Assembly: GCA_002236755.2 (NCBI GenBank)
Contig: NBZP02000033.1
Location: 112,273 to 176,272 of the forward strand
Direction: 5' to 3'
DNA: 64,000 nucleotides
From: Dothistroma septosporum
Taxonomy: Eukaryota; Ascomycota; Dothideomycetes; Mycosphaerellales; Mycosphaerellaceae
Below, one piece after another: positions 25,315 to 36,017 of this stretch (position 1 is the first letter of the stretch; each line of letters starts with the position of its first letter). A program made the translations under genes and the position numbers. The notes under the pieces are model-generated. The model had not been told where the DNA came from and did not search any database. It saw nothing but the letters and a program-made list of their open reading frames with translations.

Positions 25315-26244
25315 ATGTCGAACAGCAATCCACTGCCTCCACCTTCGAACAATCAGAAGTATGTCGAGGTATCGCCCATACCTGGTGGCTTCATCACCCT
25401 AGCGGACAACTTCTTCGTCCACCCAGCAACTCCAGGAGCGAAACGGACAGTTCCATCCTTGACCTTCCTGGTCAAACATCCTGGTACTTCGCTCCACGGC
25501 GGCGATGCTAGTAAGCCTTTCCACATGATGTTCGATCTAGGTCTCCGTAAAGCCCAAGACCGATATCCAGAGAATCTACAAAAGCATATCGACGGCAGAG
25601 CACCTTTCCAACTCGAACCTGGCGTTGCCGCACAGCTGCAAGCGGGAGGTCTGAGTCCAGACGAAATCGATCTTGTAATTCTGAGCCATGTTCATTACGA
25701 CCATCACGGAGATCCGGAGGACTTTGTAAATGCGCAGTTCCGTATTGGCCATGGCGCGATGCATGTGCTGAAGCATGGGCTGGGTGGTGTGGCGAGTCAT
25801 CAGGTTTTCATCCCGGAGACGCTGCCTGATGATCGATCTGCTGAGCTTCCTTCGCCGAGCGATAGTAGCAAATGGAAACCACTGGGTCCTTTCCCAGCCG
25901 CTTTGGATCTATTTGAAGATGGATCGGTGTTTGTTGTTGATATGCCGGGACATTTGCCTGGCCATGTTAATCTATTGTGTCGAACGAGGGAGAGGTGGAT
26001 CATGCTCTGTGGCGATGCGTTTCATGATCGACGCTTGTTGACTGGAGAGAAGGAGATTGGAACGTGGGAGGGACCTGATGGAGTTTGTTTGTGTATTCAT
26101 GTGGACAAAGATACAGCTGCGGAGAGTATTGGGCGGTTGAGGGAGTTTGATCAGGCGACTGGGCAGGAGTGCGAGTTGATTGCGGCACATGAGGAGGTTT
26201 GGTGGGAGAGGAATAACCATCTGGTGTTCCCGGGGACAATTTGA
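25315..26244 (+). CDS. Metallo-beta-lactamase-fold hydrolase, lactonase-like
   Basis: Single exon, 309 residues, no signal peptide. The metal-binding motif HVHYDHHGD has His125, His127, Asp129 and His130. Further ligands are in MPGHLPGH and CGDAFHD. The order and spacing resemble the lactonase/glyoxalase-II branch of the fold, including N-acyl-homoserine-lactonase-like proteins of fungi. The substrate is not known. It is divergent from the CMD-like gene and near the transporter, which suggests a shared catabolic or detoxifying role. Confidence 0.88.
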   Translation: MSNSNPLPPPSNNQKYVEVSPIPGGFITLADNFFVHPATPGAKRTVPSLTFLVKHPGTSLHGGDASKPFHMMFDLGLRKAQDRYPENLQKHIDGRAPFQLEPGVAAQLQAGGLSPDEIDLVILSHVHYDHHGDPEDFVNAQFRIGHGAMHVLKHGLGGVASHQVFIPETLPDDRSAELPSPSDSSKWKPLGPFPAALDLFEDGSVFVVDMPGHLPGHVNLLCRTRERWIMLCGDAFHDRRLLTGEKEIGTWEGPDGVCLCIHVDKDTAAESIGRLREFDQATGQECELIAAHEEVWWERNNHLVFPGTI

Positions 26245-27548
26245 TTGGAGATTGCCGAATGGCTTCAGCTGATGGTGGGATGCGATCGTCAGATTTGATT
26301 GCTGAATCTGATCCGTCGTGGCCAAGGTGGTCATGGAAGGTACTTTTCTCGTCTGACCCACTATAAGGGGCGCGGACTCTTGGACTATCTGCCTCAAACA
26401 CAGGCCATGAATCCCGGACTCTGGAGGCGAGAACTTGACAAGCCAGAAGCGAAAGTGACGCCAGAGCCGGTCTCAAGGAGAACTGCAAGACAAGATCTCC
26501 GGCACGTGGGAGTCAATGAAGAAGCGCGTCCAGCTGCCGATTGGACTTGTCTGCAGAAGAACTCTGTAGGGCTTGGAACACATGGCAAGGAGCCTGGCAT
26601 GTTCTCGCCACGAGTTGAGGAAGCAAAAGCCGATCATCGAAGCTCATACCATAATGCTGACACCGAAAGTGCCAATGAGCTTCGCATGTGTGGTGCACTT
26701 CAGGCTGAGCGACCAGAGAATGTACGGAGCTCGGCAGTGTCTGCACGATCCGCTGATTCGGAAGAGACTTTGAGACCGATCGTACACACTCCTTCAAGGA
26801 AAGAAGACGTGGAAAGTGGAGAGGGTGGAAGTGACGACCTGGGAAGGGGAGCAAGCGAGGATCTGAGCGTAGGAGGTTGTTCGGTGGCTCGACCTCCCCG
26901 TCTCGACCGGAAGAGCATATTTGTGGCAGGGAAGAAAGGTCTTGGGCAGATGTCGCCGATGAAACGAGAGAAGCCACAGTGTTAGCCGGAAGATAGGCTT
27001 CAAAGCTGGTTAGTAGGATCAAGCGCGCTCTATCTCGAGTGTGTTGAGCTCATCTGAAGTTCTTAGAGGGCCCATGCAGAGCGTGGACATTGAAACGGCA
27101 AAAGTATGGTTGGCGCGCGTGTGGCTTCAAATGGACGATGACAAGGCAGAGAAACTGGGAATGCTGGCCCGGTATGCGTGGCGCGCCGCTCCTCGCAGAT
27201 TCGGGTGAAGCTCAACAGCTTTCACATGTCAAGCTACGGCGCCATGTGCCCGAAGCAGCCGAAACATGAAACACAGCTCCTACAAGACGGAGCTCCAGCT
27301 TCAATTCAGTTCTGTTCTGAGCATGTGTCTTTGCCAGCACATACTCCGCCACTGCTTGCTCACATAGACCAGAAAGCACCATACAGCTTCAGCATACTAA
27401 CAGCGCTTCACTACCAGACACCTACCACCATAAGCCAGCGGCTGCACCATACAGAGCATCCACAAACGTTGTGAATGTTACAGCTGGTGGTGGTAGCATC
27501 ACTCGGCTGACCACCTCACCAGACTCCATCCACGATTTCACCACCAAC
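26245..27548. other. Spacer between hydrolase and retropepsin-like gene
   Basis: A long open frame on the plus strand (ATG 26407 to stop 26985) is charged and low-complexity, with no domain; an equally long frame lies opposite. I see no gene that can be supported. Confidence 0.35.
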
Positions 27549-28265
27549 ATGGACATGTTCCGCCACCGCGACGCACCCGTCCTACAGTACCCTCCCTTCC
27601 ACAGCACCATCGTCGTCAACGCCGCCGGTAAAACCTACCAAATCACCTCCGTCCTCTTCGACTCCGGCGCCTCATCCAACTTCATCTCCCGCAAGCTCTG
27701 CAAGAGACTCGGCCTCAAGTTACGCCCCATCCCCTTCAACGACAGCATCAAAACCCCGCAGCTGACAAGAAGAGCGCTTAGATACTACCCCTTCATCGCC
27801 GACATGACCTTCAACACCGCCAACGGCCCAGTCCAGCACACCGAGGAGGTCGACCTCACCGTCAGCGTAGCAGGCATCTACCAGAACTTGAGCTTCATCG
27901 TCAGCGACAAACACGACTTCACCATCATCCTCGGTACCCCAGGCTTCTGGAAATATCAGCTTCAAATGCGCTGGGGTTTTGGCGCGAAGCGCGAGACGCT
28001 CGTTACTGTGGAGCCCGACGCGGTGTTTCAGCCACGAATTCAGGAGAAAGGTATTGTGGTCGAGGCGGATCAGCGGTTTGGTCCGAGTTTGGTGATTGAG
28101 CTGAAGGATGCGATGGTGCAGAATGAGGCGCTGAAGTTGGGGGAGACTGTTGAGCAGAGACAGGAGAGGCAGGGTGCGGAAGCGGCTGCTGTTAGTCGGG
28201 CGCTGCAGGAGATCGATGTTGGTCGAGTGTCGCAGAACGCGATGGATGCTGCGCGTTGTGGATAG
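27549..28265 (+). CDS. Single-domain retropepsin-like protein, intact (DSG)
   Basis: Single exon, about 238 residues from the ATG at 27549, the first in the frame. Residues about 17-140 form a retropepsin-like unit: YQITSVLFDSGASSNFISRK with Asp38 as catalytic candidate, a middle with DMTF and VDLTV strands, and FTIILGTPGFW, equal to the ILG block that closes retroviral-type protease domains. The C-terminal 90 residues are polar and helical (VEQRQERQGAEAAAV). There are no zinc knuckle, reverse transcriptase or integrase residues nearby, so this is not an intact transposon. It is probably a domesticated protease of Ty3/Gypsy origin; activity is unproven. Three related copies lie at 33, 36 and 42 kb. 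Confidence 0.72.
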   Translation: MDMFRHRDAPVLQYPPFHSTIVVNAAGKTYQITSVLFDSGASSNFISRKLCKRLGLKLRPIPFNDSIKTPQLTRRALRYYPFIADMTFNTANGPVQHTEEVDLTVSVAGIYQNLSFIVSDKHDFTIILGTPGFWKYQLQMRWGFGAKRETLVTVEPDAVFQPRIQEKGIVVEADQRFGPSLVIELKDAMVQNEALKLGETVEQRQERQGAEAAAVSRALQEIDVGRVSQNAMDAARCG

Positions 28266-28830
28266 GTATTGGAATCGCGAGTAGGGAGAGGCGTTGGGCG
28301 ATAGAGTCCTGGAGGACGCCGGCTGATCCGAGGCTTTCTATTCAGCTTGACGGATGGCGCATACCCGGTTTTAGGCACAGGATAAATTTCGAATCGCAAC
28401 AGAGTCTCAGATTCCGTCTGAATGGCAGCGTTGCCGCTTGGATTTCGCACATAAGAAATTACTTATACCGACAGATTAGTCAAGCAGTGCTGTGCTCTGC
28501 AGAGACTGCAAAAAGTGTCTCCATCTAATCCTTCCCATGAAATGCGCTCGCGCTAATGACCAATATGCATGGCGCTGTGCCAATGACTCTCTTCAAAACA
28601 CCCCAGTTCGCCGCTCCAAATGCATTGTGCTCATTCTCAGCGTACAAGGCGTGTTTCTCATCTTTCTCTGATCGAAGGTGTCGTTCAAGCTTGACGACCC
28701 TTGTCCGTGGTATCCAGGATGTCGTGTGTTGGATCGGAGCTGCTTCCGTCAAGGCGCAGTGATTCCGATCTGATCCCGGCTTGCGGGTCTGTATGTGTTT
28801 CGTGATGGCTGCCTAAGCTCAGTATGTTGG
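28266..28830. other. Tail-to-tail spacer
   Basis: 3' regions of the retropepsin-like gene and of the septation GTPase. Nothing else seen. Confidence 0.5.
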
Positions 28831-29807
28831 TCACGCGGCTTGATAGAGGAGCAGCGGCTCGCCGACATTCTCGATCTCGGGTATTGTGCATCGCAAATCG
28901 AATGCTTTTGACAGTACGATCTTGAAGATCTGAGATATTGATCAGCTGATATTCATCGCACGCAATAGCTGCATATGGCATGGTAGAGGTGCATGACCGA
29001 GGACGAACCTTCTGCACATTGATGCTGTGACTGGTGCTTGAGAATATCAAACTAGCTTTCATGGCCTTTGCGAACCTCTTCGCTTGAGTAGAGATCTCTT
29101 CCTGCTCCTCTCGCGGAAAGTTTACAAAGTGATCATACTTGGTGCCTACTAAGAAAGGTATGGCTGTCTTGTTGAAGCCTCTACCCTGGCGGTACCACTC
29201 CTTGATGCTGTTGAGGGTGGATTTGCGGGTGAGGTCGAACATGAAGAGGATGGCGACTGCGTCATTACACACCAGAGGAAGCATGTTGACGAACTCGCGC
29301 TGGCCTCCCAGATCCCAGATGGAGAATGTGATCTCGGTGTTGCGGATTGAGATGGTCTTCTCCATGAAGTTCACGCCTGGAAACACTTGTCAGCTTGAGC
29401 CATGTCCGCACCATATAGCTCTGCGCACCAAGTGTCTGTATGTAGTCCTCATCCCAGCTGCCCTCGACATACTTGACCATCAAGCTCGTCTTGCCGATCT
29501 GCGCATCTCCAACCATGCCCACCTTGATCACTACCGATGCATTCTTCTGTGCTTGCTGTGCCTGACCATGCTGCTGCCCTTGGCTCTGCGTCGAGGCGGG
29601 GCTGCTCAGCCCATTGCCATTCTGGAGTTGATCTGCGTTATCATGCGAGTGAGATCGTGAGAAGCCGGTGTCGGAATATGATGTCTGCGGCCGGCCATCG
29701 TATGTAGGGTTCTGCGGTTGCTGCTGGAGAGAGGAGGTGGTAATGGTGTGCATTGAAGCGTCGTCGAGGGGCCTGTCGCTGCCGCCGTTGGCCTGGTCGA
29801 GGTCCAT
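28831..29807 (-). CDS. spg1: Septation-initiation Ras-like GTPase, Spg1/Tem1
   Basis: Exons 29807-29429, 29376-29009 and 28929-28831 give about 281 residues. A Gln/Ser-rich N-terminal extension of about 90 residues precedes the GTPase domain. The P-loop is GDAQIGKTS (residues 100-108), switch II is WDLGGQREF, and the nucleotide-specificity motif is GTKYD, as in the Spg1/Tem1 family. The last exon encodes the conserved end FKIVLSKAFDLRCTIPEI, finishing YQAA without a prenylation box, which is also normal here. This GTPase sits at spindle-pole bodies and triggers the septation or mitotic-exit kinase cascade. The 3' exon was set by phase and by its match to the family end; its intron donor is GTTCGT, a weak site. 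Confidence 0.9.
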
Positions 29808-30621
29808 GGCGGCGGCTGGGTGGTGTAGTATGGGATGTCACCCTGGGGACTGTGTGCTGACAGCGCGCTGCGTTGCTGCAGGTACGGTCTCTATTTGGTT
29901 GCTTTCGAAGTTACCGCCCCCGTCCTGGTAGCCAGTTCCCTGTGCGAGCCAATAGCCAACAACCGCCCAATGGGGACGTGTGAGACTCGAGTCCGATGGC
30001 TCCCTCGGCCAAGTCACTTGACACCAGATCCGTCGCGCTGCCCCAGAAATGCCGTGAAGAGGAGAAGAGAGGAGGGAAATGTGCGGCACCACGACTGGGC
30101 CTCCGACGAAGAATAAAGCGGCAAGCTGCTGAGAAGGAAGTCTGGTTGGTGTCGTGGTGCGTAGCGAATGAGATCACGCCCACCCCCAAACAATCAACAT
30201 CAGCTTCTGCAGGGATCTTTGGCTGCCCCACCTTGGTCCTAGCGTGTACATGCCCGAACGAGGCATCTGCAACAATGAGACTTGAACGCAGTAACGCGAG
30301 CACTTGAACGTAGGGGACGCGTCCTGAGATGTAGGTGAATGCGAGTGTATGTATGTATGTTATGCAGCACGATGCTCCAACGGTAGATCCTCCTGATCAC
30401 GTGCATATGTGTATTCTTGTCCATACCCTGGTCACGACGGCGGGAGATCCATGTCCTTGTCCGTGGTGGACGTCATCTGTATCGAGCAGAAACAATCCAT
30501 GTACCCAACCCATTGCCTCTTCATTACACACTACCGCGATCGGACTTGGCAGTCAGTGACTCCGCGTGATGCGATGCATTCATGATATGCAAAGATGAGT
30601 TGACAGCAGACACTGTCCATT
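29808..30621. promoter_or_regulatory. Divergent promoter region of spg1 and PSD1
   Basis: 814 bp between start codons, no competing gene. A short TATG/TGTA run lies at about 30.34-30.36 kb. Individual elements cannot be assigned. Confidence 0.35.
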
Positions 30622-32364
30622 ATGCCACCCACGACTGCAGCCAGGCAGGCGCGTCTTGTGCTGCGCCGCCGAACATGTCCCATACAAAACACCCGATACA
30701 CACGATCACGACCCTTCTCGTCGACACACAGAGCATGGAGGCAAGAAGGACAGCACCGTAAGTCCTCCTTCAGCTCGCGAGCACGAGAAGCATTGCGCGC
30801 CACGCCCATCATCTGGAAGCCCATTCCCATCGGTTTGGGCATTGCATTTCTCGGCGCCTTCCAACTCTACCGCATTAACGAGCGCGAAAGGCGGAAGGAA
30901 GAGGAAAGATGGCGACAGAGCAGGGACGAAGAAGACGACGAGTTTGACACGGACATCGTAGGACGACCCAAGAAGAGAGCGCGCATACGACCCAGTGGAC
31001 CATGGAGTGTTACCATCATGTCGACATTACCATTGAAGGCACTGAGCAGATGGTGGGGATGGTTCAATAGCATCGATATACCCATGTTCGCAAGAGTGCC
31101 AGGCTTCAAACTCTATGGCTGGATCTTTGGTGTGAACTTTGACGAGATCGAAGAAGCGGAACTGAAGAACTTCAGGAACTTGTCGGAGTTCTTCTACCGC
31201 ACGTTGAAGCCTGGCGTGAGGCCTTTGGACCCGAATCCAGATGCATTGTTGAGTCCGGCGGACGGGAGAATTGTGCAGTTCGGCGTGATCGAGCACGGAG
31301 AGGTGGAGCAGGTTAAGGGTGTCACATACAGTGTGGATGCATTGCTGGGATCGGAGCCGACTGCTGGCACACCAGGCACCAGTAACATTCCAGGAACAGC
31401 AGGCGCGCCTCAGATGAGCAAGGACAGGACAAGAGATGGTGATGAGGAGATCCTTCGCGAGGACGAGGAGTTCGCTCGCATCAATGGCATATCATACAAC
31501 CTACCCAGCTTACTGTCTGGGGCAGCATCTGGCAAGAAGCGGAGATCATGGTGGAAGCTATCGAGATCGGACAACGAGCCAGACCCAAAGAGCATCGACC
31601 CGAAGCTGAGGGAAGGTGGAGGCGATGGATCGACCATTCCGACATCAGATCAATCCACAAAGTCATCAAAGTCGTCCGAGCAGGAAGTCGCAAAAGACCT
31701 GGCCTCACGAGACAAGCCTTGGTACGCTCCGGCAGAACAAGAACAGGCACCCACAGCCCTTTACTACTGTGTGGTGTACCTGGCGCCAGGCGATTACCAT
31801 CGCTTCCACTCTCCAGTATCCTGGGTTGTGGAAAGCAGACGACATTTTGCCGGAGAGCTGTATTCGGTATCACCGTTCCTGGTCAAGAACTTACCAGGGC
31901 TCTTCACCTTGAACGAGCGAGTCGTGCTACTTGGCCGGTGGAAGTATGGCTTCTTCTCGTACACACCCGTCGGCGCTACCAATGTCGGTTCCATCGTCAT
32001 CAACTTCGATCGCGAACTGCGGACAAATAGCTTACTCACCGATACACTTGCCGACAAAGCAGCAGAAGAAGCATCAGAACGAGGCGAGCCTTACTCTGGT
32101 TACGCAGAAGCCACATACACATCGGCATCAACGGTGCTAGGCGGACACGCGCTGAGAAGGGGCGAGGAGATGGGCGGCTTTCAGCTCGGCAGCACAATCG
32201 TCATGGTATTCGAAGCACCGAAGGGACGAAGACCGACTTTCGACGAAGGCTTTACTGGGACTGAAAGACGGGGTGGCTGGAAGTGGTGCATCGAGACGGG
32301 GAAGAAGGTGCAAGTGGGCGAGAAGCTAGGCTTCGTGGATCACCCTGAGGATGAAGGGACATGA
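30622..32364 (+). CDS. PSD1: Phosphatidylserine decarboxylase, mitochondrial type
   Basis: Single exon, 580 residues. An Arg-rich mitochondrial presequence is followed by one membrane segment (about residues 66-85) and the decarboxylase core, with LSPADGRIVQFG, DYHRFHSP, VGATNVGSIVINFD and the self-cleavage site LGST. The Gly523-Ser524 bond is cut to make the pyruvoyl cofactor on the short alpha chain. The enzyme makes phosphatidylethanolamine in the inner membrane. Between about residues 245 and 375 there is a polar, Ser/Asp/Lys-rich insertion that splits the conserved core. Confidence 0.93.
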   Translation: MPPTTAARQARLVLRRRTCPIQNTRYTRSRPFSSTHRAWRQEGQHRKSSFSSRAREALRATPIIWKPIPIGLGIAFLGAFQLYRINERERRKEEERWRQSRDEEDDEFDTDIVGRPKKRARIRPSGPWSVTIMSTLPLKALSRWWGWFNSIDIPMFARVPGFKLYGWIFGVNFDEIEEAELKNFRNLSEFFYRTLKPGVRPLDPNPDALLSPADGRIVQFGVIEHGEVEQVKGVTYSVDALLGSEPTAGTPGTSNIPGTAGAPQMSKDRTRDGDEEILREDEEFARINGISYNLPSLLSGAASGKKRRSWWKLSRSDNEPDPKSIDPKLREGGGDGSTIPTSDQSTKSSKSSEQEVAKDLASRDKPWYAPAEQEQAPTALYYCVVYLAPGDYHRFHSPVSWVVESRRHFAGELYSVSPFLVKNLPGLFTLNERVVLLGRWKYGFFSYTPVGATNVGSIVINFDRELRTNSLLTDTLADKAAEEASERGEPYSGYAEATYTSASTVLGGHALRRGEEMGGFQLGSTIVMVFEAPKGRRPTFDEGFTGTERRGGWKWCIETGKKVQVGEKLGFVDHPEDEGT

Positions 32365-32765
32365 GTATCAACCTCGTCAGCGATCACACCCACCTCGTGT
32401 CCGGCAGATATTCCGCCTTGCCGCCGCAACCCCTGAACTCAAGCCCACTTTCCTGCTCTTCCTTTATCGTCCCGCTTCTGCTTCACTTGTCCATCGCCTT
32501 CGACAGGCAACGAATTACAAAGTAGGACCGCAGCTGAGATCCTGTCCACCACGCTGAGGTTCCAGGTCAATAGGCTTCGTCCAACAAGCTAAAGTAAGAC
32601 CAATGCCCTACAATTACGACCCTCGAACACAACCTCCTCTTCCGCTTCTTCGGCATTCCCGGCCCAACATTCGCCCTGACCCTCCTCCTCCTCATCCTGC
32701 TTCTGCTTCAGCCCTCCATCATAATATACTTCCCATTCCGCCACGCTTCTAATCTCATCTAATCC
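32365..32765. other. Tail-to-tail spacer, CT-rich
   Basis: Pyrimidine-rich on the plus strand (CTTCTGCTTC, CTCCTCCTCATCC). No gene seen. Confidence 0.45.
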
Positions 32766-33580
32766 TCACCGCAGCGCCCCTACTTCACGATCCATCTCCT
32801 CATGCTCCAGCTCCAGCTTCAACGCCTCCGGCTCAAATACATCCGTAAGCGTCACCCGCACCAACGCTACTCGTGCGTCCTCCACCACTCTTTCTGCTCG
32901 CTGCCGCTGCCTCTTCCGCTGCTTCTTTGTCAGACTCGCCGCGTCATGCCTACTTTGTTTGTGTGCCACGGCCTTGCGACCTTGTCCAAGTTGCTGGGTT
33001 GCTCAGACCGCATGGGGATCAGAAGGCAAGGTGATTATTGGTTCGCTATCTGGATCATCTGCGCTGAGGATACGCTGTGATAGAGGCTGAAAGGATGAGG
33101 AGAATGTGACGCATGGGCTGGATATGAGGTGTTGACGGGTGGACGGGGAGAACTGCATCTGGACGCGATAGGTCTGCAAAGCACGTGTCAGTCCAAGTCC
33201 AATGGATATCCTGGCTCGCCACCATCATCACTGCCGCCACAAGGACTTTGTTAACTTACCTCTAGCCCCGGCACACCCAGATGTAAATGATACCGCGCGT
33301 TCTGATCCACGTACGCCGTCACCATTTTTGTGACTCCTCCCAAAGTACAGGCGAAAGGGATGATGAAGGCGATGTACTTCGGGAGCAAGCGGCCACACTA
33401 GGTTTGTCCTGCGTTGGGGATTCTTTTTGATTCGAGGTTTAGCTCCTGTAGCAAGCGTGGACTGATTGTATTGATGGGGGAGTAGGAGTCGAGGCATACG
33501 CCTGTGACGGTCAAGAGGGTGGAGGTCGGGCAGTGGAGGGTTGCAGTTGTGCGGAAGGGCTGGCTGTAGGGGGTGGTCAT
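32766..33580 (-). pseudogene. Retropepsin-like gene with two in-frame stops
   Basis: From the ATG at 33580 the frame encodes a copy of the 27.5-kb protein: TVTGVCLDSYSPINTISPRL aligns with the DSGASSNFISRK block, but the Gly of D-S/T-G is Tyr. The frame meets TAG at 33398-33400, yet the same frame continues with a folded-looking segment to HLHLGVPGLE, the counterpart of the ILGTPGF block. A consensus intron (33259-33174, GTAAGT...TTGCAG) then leads in phase to TYRVQMQF and on to TGA at 33003-33005. Past that stop the frame is again open to 32766 and encodes a Lys/Arg/Glu-rich helical tail. Two nonsense changes in an otherwise continuous reading frame mark a recent pseudogene. The TAG could be a CAG changed by C-to-T. 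Confidence 0.6.
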
Positions 33581-35552
33581 GGTGGTGGGTTGGTTTGGTG
33601 GGTGGTGAGGGTGTGTAACGTCTGGTGGAGAGCGGTGGTTGACATGAGGATGGAGGAGGTTTTTGAAATGGCGGATGTTTGGTCGCACGCAAGAGGTGTG
33701 GATTTGGGGAGAGCTACTGGTCCGTGCGTTCGTGCTATTTACATAGCATGTGAAAGAGTGGAAGTTCGGCTGTGAAGGTATGTGATCTTTGTTTCCGTCG
33801 GATCTCAAACGAATTGGTACGACTGCTCCACGATGTCCTACCTGAAGAGATACAGAGATATAATCTTCCCACAGCATTGCCGCCACCAGGAGCTAATTTC
33901 AAGTCGCCAGGCGATTCCTCTTCTGCCGCTGATCTCACCACTGCAGTCTTCGCTGCCCGAAGGACTACAATATCGACATGAAACTTATGCAATACTGGCT
34001 CTGCCCATGACGGTCTTCGTGTCCACGGCGCATCTGTGCAAAAATACTACACAAGAAGTCGGCACCGCTGACAGACACGCCCTCTGGGCATCATGTCCCG
34101 GGATTCACCTTCTGCAGATAACACCTTCCCAGCCAGGGTCACTACAGCAGTGATCGACAAGATGTCAGGTATACCATACTTCAGATCGGCGGCAAAGCTC
34201 ATAGGCTTCTGCGCTGTGCTCTGTACATTCAATCAGCGTTGTGCAGCAGTTTTCGCTCAAAAATATTGAAACTCCCTGTTCTCATGAGCAGCAACCTTCG
34301 CCAGCCACGACTATTGGGCTTAGCCGAAACAGTCTCGCGCGTCGGCGATAAATTATCGTGCTCTTGCATCATGGCAGCGAAGTACAGATCAACCGCGACA
34401 CTTGCCGTATATATGCGGCATTCGTGTCCTTCCTGCGCAAAGCAACAGGGTCGAAGTCATAGACCTTCTCATATCTTGTGACAAAGCCTCGGAGGCAGCG
34501 ACTGGAATGCTTCTCAGCCCGAAGGCGACAAACCATGACTTTCCCGCGTTGAGCAGCAAGACTTTGTCAGGAGGCTTCTCGCGTATTGTGACAAACTCTC
34601 GTAGGTGTTTGCCCTCTTGTCAAATGACAGCAAAGCTTTCTCGGCTGGGCACTTTTCACCCGCGAATGACGAACCTTGGAAAAGTACAGCCCTCCCGTGG
34701 TGCGACGGCCAAGCTGGCGGCATCTGCTTCGAATGAACGAAGCACATGGTCATTTTGATGGAACCTTTCTTACATCTGTGTGACAGAGTATGAAGAGTTG
34801 CCTTCCTGTGCAATGACAGTAAAGTCTTTGAGCTCGGAGACCTTTCCGCTTAAGGGACAAAATGGATGTCGGGACAGCTTTTTCGCAGATCGACGACAAT
34901 GGGAATGCGTGCATTCAGAGGGAGCAGAGACCGACAGATTCTCGCGCGGAATAGTCGCACGGACAGGGTCGCTGCGTAGAGCTTGAGCTCCACAAGTACA
35001 GGATATTGTGTCCTTAAGGCTGATCTTGCATTGGCTGCGCAGGTGTCGTCTATCGTAGGCGAACGCTTGCGTCGATCGTGCAGGCGCTCGGATGGGTACT
35101 CGACTTGTAAGTCAACCCAGGTGCGATGAGAGCCTCGTGCGTAGCCAGTAAGAGTAGCGGGTAGTCACTCAATGTTGTGACCTCGATGAAAGAGCGAACG
35201 TGGTCCAGAATGCTGGCAAGTGTCGAATAGGGTACCGATAACTTGGGTCCCTAGTGTAGAACGTTCCATGTGTGACATGTACCACAATGTAACGCCTCAG
35301 TACGGAGTATGGGGCCCAAAATATAAAATCGTTGCCCCGGCTACTTGATATATTCGTGGTGGAGCAGCATAATCCGAGCCGTAAACGTGGAGATGACTGA
35401 CGACAAGGGGCGACGCGGTGTATGGAGTTTCCATTGTCTCATGATGGCCGTTCGTGCGTGCAGCCAGATCAGGTGCTGTATGCGAAGGCTCCTTAAATTT
35501 CCGCACCACTCGAGATGCTCTGGTGCGAGCAGATCTCGAGCTTGTTCGTATC
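33581..35552. other. 2-kb region without a supported gene
   Basis: From about 34.37 to 34.95 kb the motif TGACAAA or TGACAGYAAAG and close variants recur at irregular 36-64-bp steps, often preceded by CTTCTC or CTTTC. This could be a badly decayed tandem repeat. The rest shows no coding signal. Confidence 0.4.
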
Positions 35553-36017
35553 TCAGCAGCTTGACCGGGCCTGTCCGCACGCACGTACGATAAATCGGTC
35601 TTGTGGTAAAGATTGTGGGTTCCTGCAGACTGTCATGACCTTGTCTTGTCGCCCAGTCGACCAGCACTCCTCGAGGTCGAATGCGTTCTCGCCAGGCTGG
35701 CCAAGAGTGAGATGATTGTCGTCGCTGTCTCCGACAAAGGCGCAAATCTTCCTCGTCAGGTTCGCCACCCTCATAAGTAGGTCGACTGTCTCGTGGTAGG
35801 CTGCTGGACTTCCGTCCGCGAGGATGAAGATTCTCGGCGCGTCGAGTCGCGTCGTGACGAGTCCGACTCTATTGACTAAAGTTCGGCTGACGAAATTGGA
35901 GCTGGCGCCGGTGTCGACCAGCGTTCGGGTGACTTTGAAAAAACTATTGTGTTGTCGTATGATCACTGTTGTGCAAAAGCACGGAGCGTGAAGCTCTGGA
36001 AGAGGCTGTGAATTCAT
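35553..36017 (-). CDS. Single-domain retropepsin-like protein, intact (DTG)
   Basis: Single exon, about 154 residues from the ATG at 36017 (MNSQPLPELH), which lines up with the start of the 33-kb copy; an upstream ATG at 36248 would add an unlikely tail. Residues 29-48 read VTRTLVDTGASSNFVSRTLV, with Asp35 in a canonical DTG. The end of the domain is SDDNHLTLGQPGENAF, matching the ILG block of the family. The protein stops soon after, so the helical tail of the 27.5-kb copy is missing; this may be truncation. No transposon genes are adjacent. Function is unknown; a small cytosolic aspartic protease is possible. Confidence 0.6.
   Translation of the reverse strand: MNSQPLPELHAPCFCTTVIIRQHNSFFKVTRTLVDTGASSNFVSRTLVNRVGLVTTRLDAPRIFILADGSPAAYHETVDLLMRVANLTRKICAFVGDSDDNHLTLGQPGENAFDLEECWSTGRQDKVMTVCRNPQSLPQDRFIVRACGQARSSC

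Noticed and set aside
26000..26488. Minus-strand frame that looks like a secreted protein
   Set aside because: It starts with TTG and overlaps the clearly coding MBL-fold gene in antisense.
26407..26985. Plus-strand frame of 192 codons with charged, low-complexity translation
   Set aside because: No domain, no neighbour logic, and similar open length opposite; not enough to call a gene.
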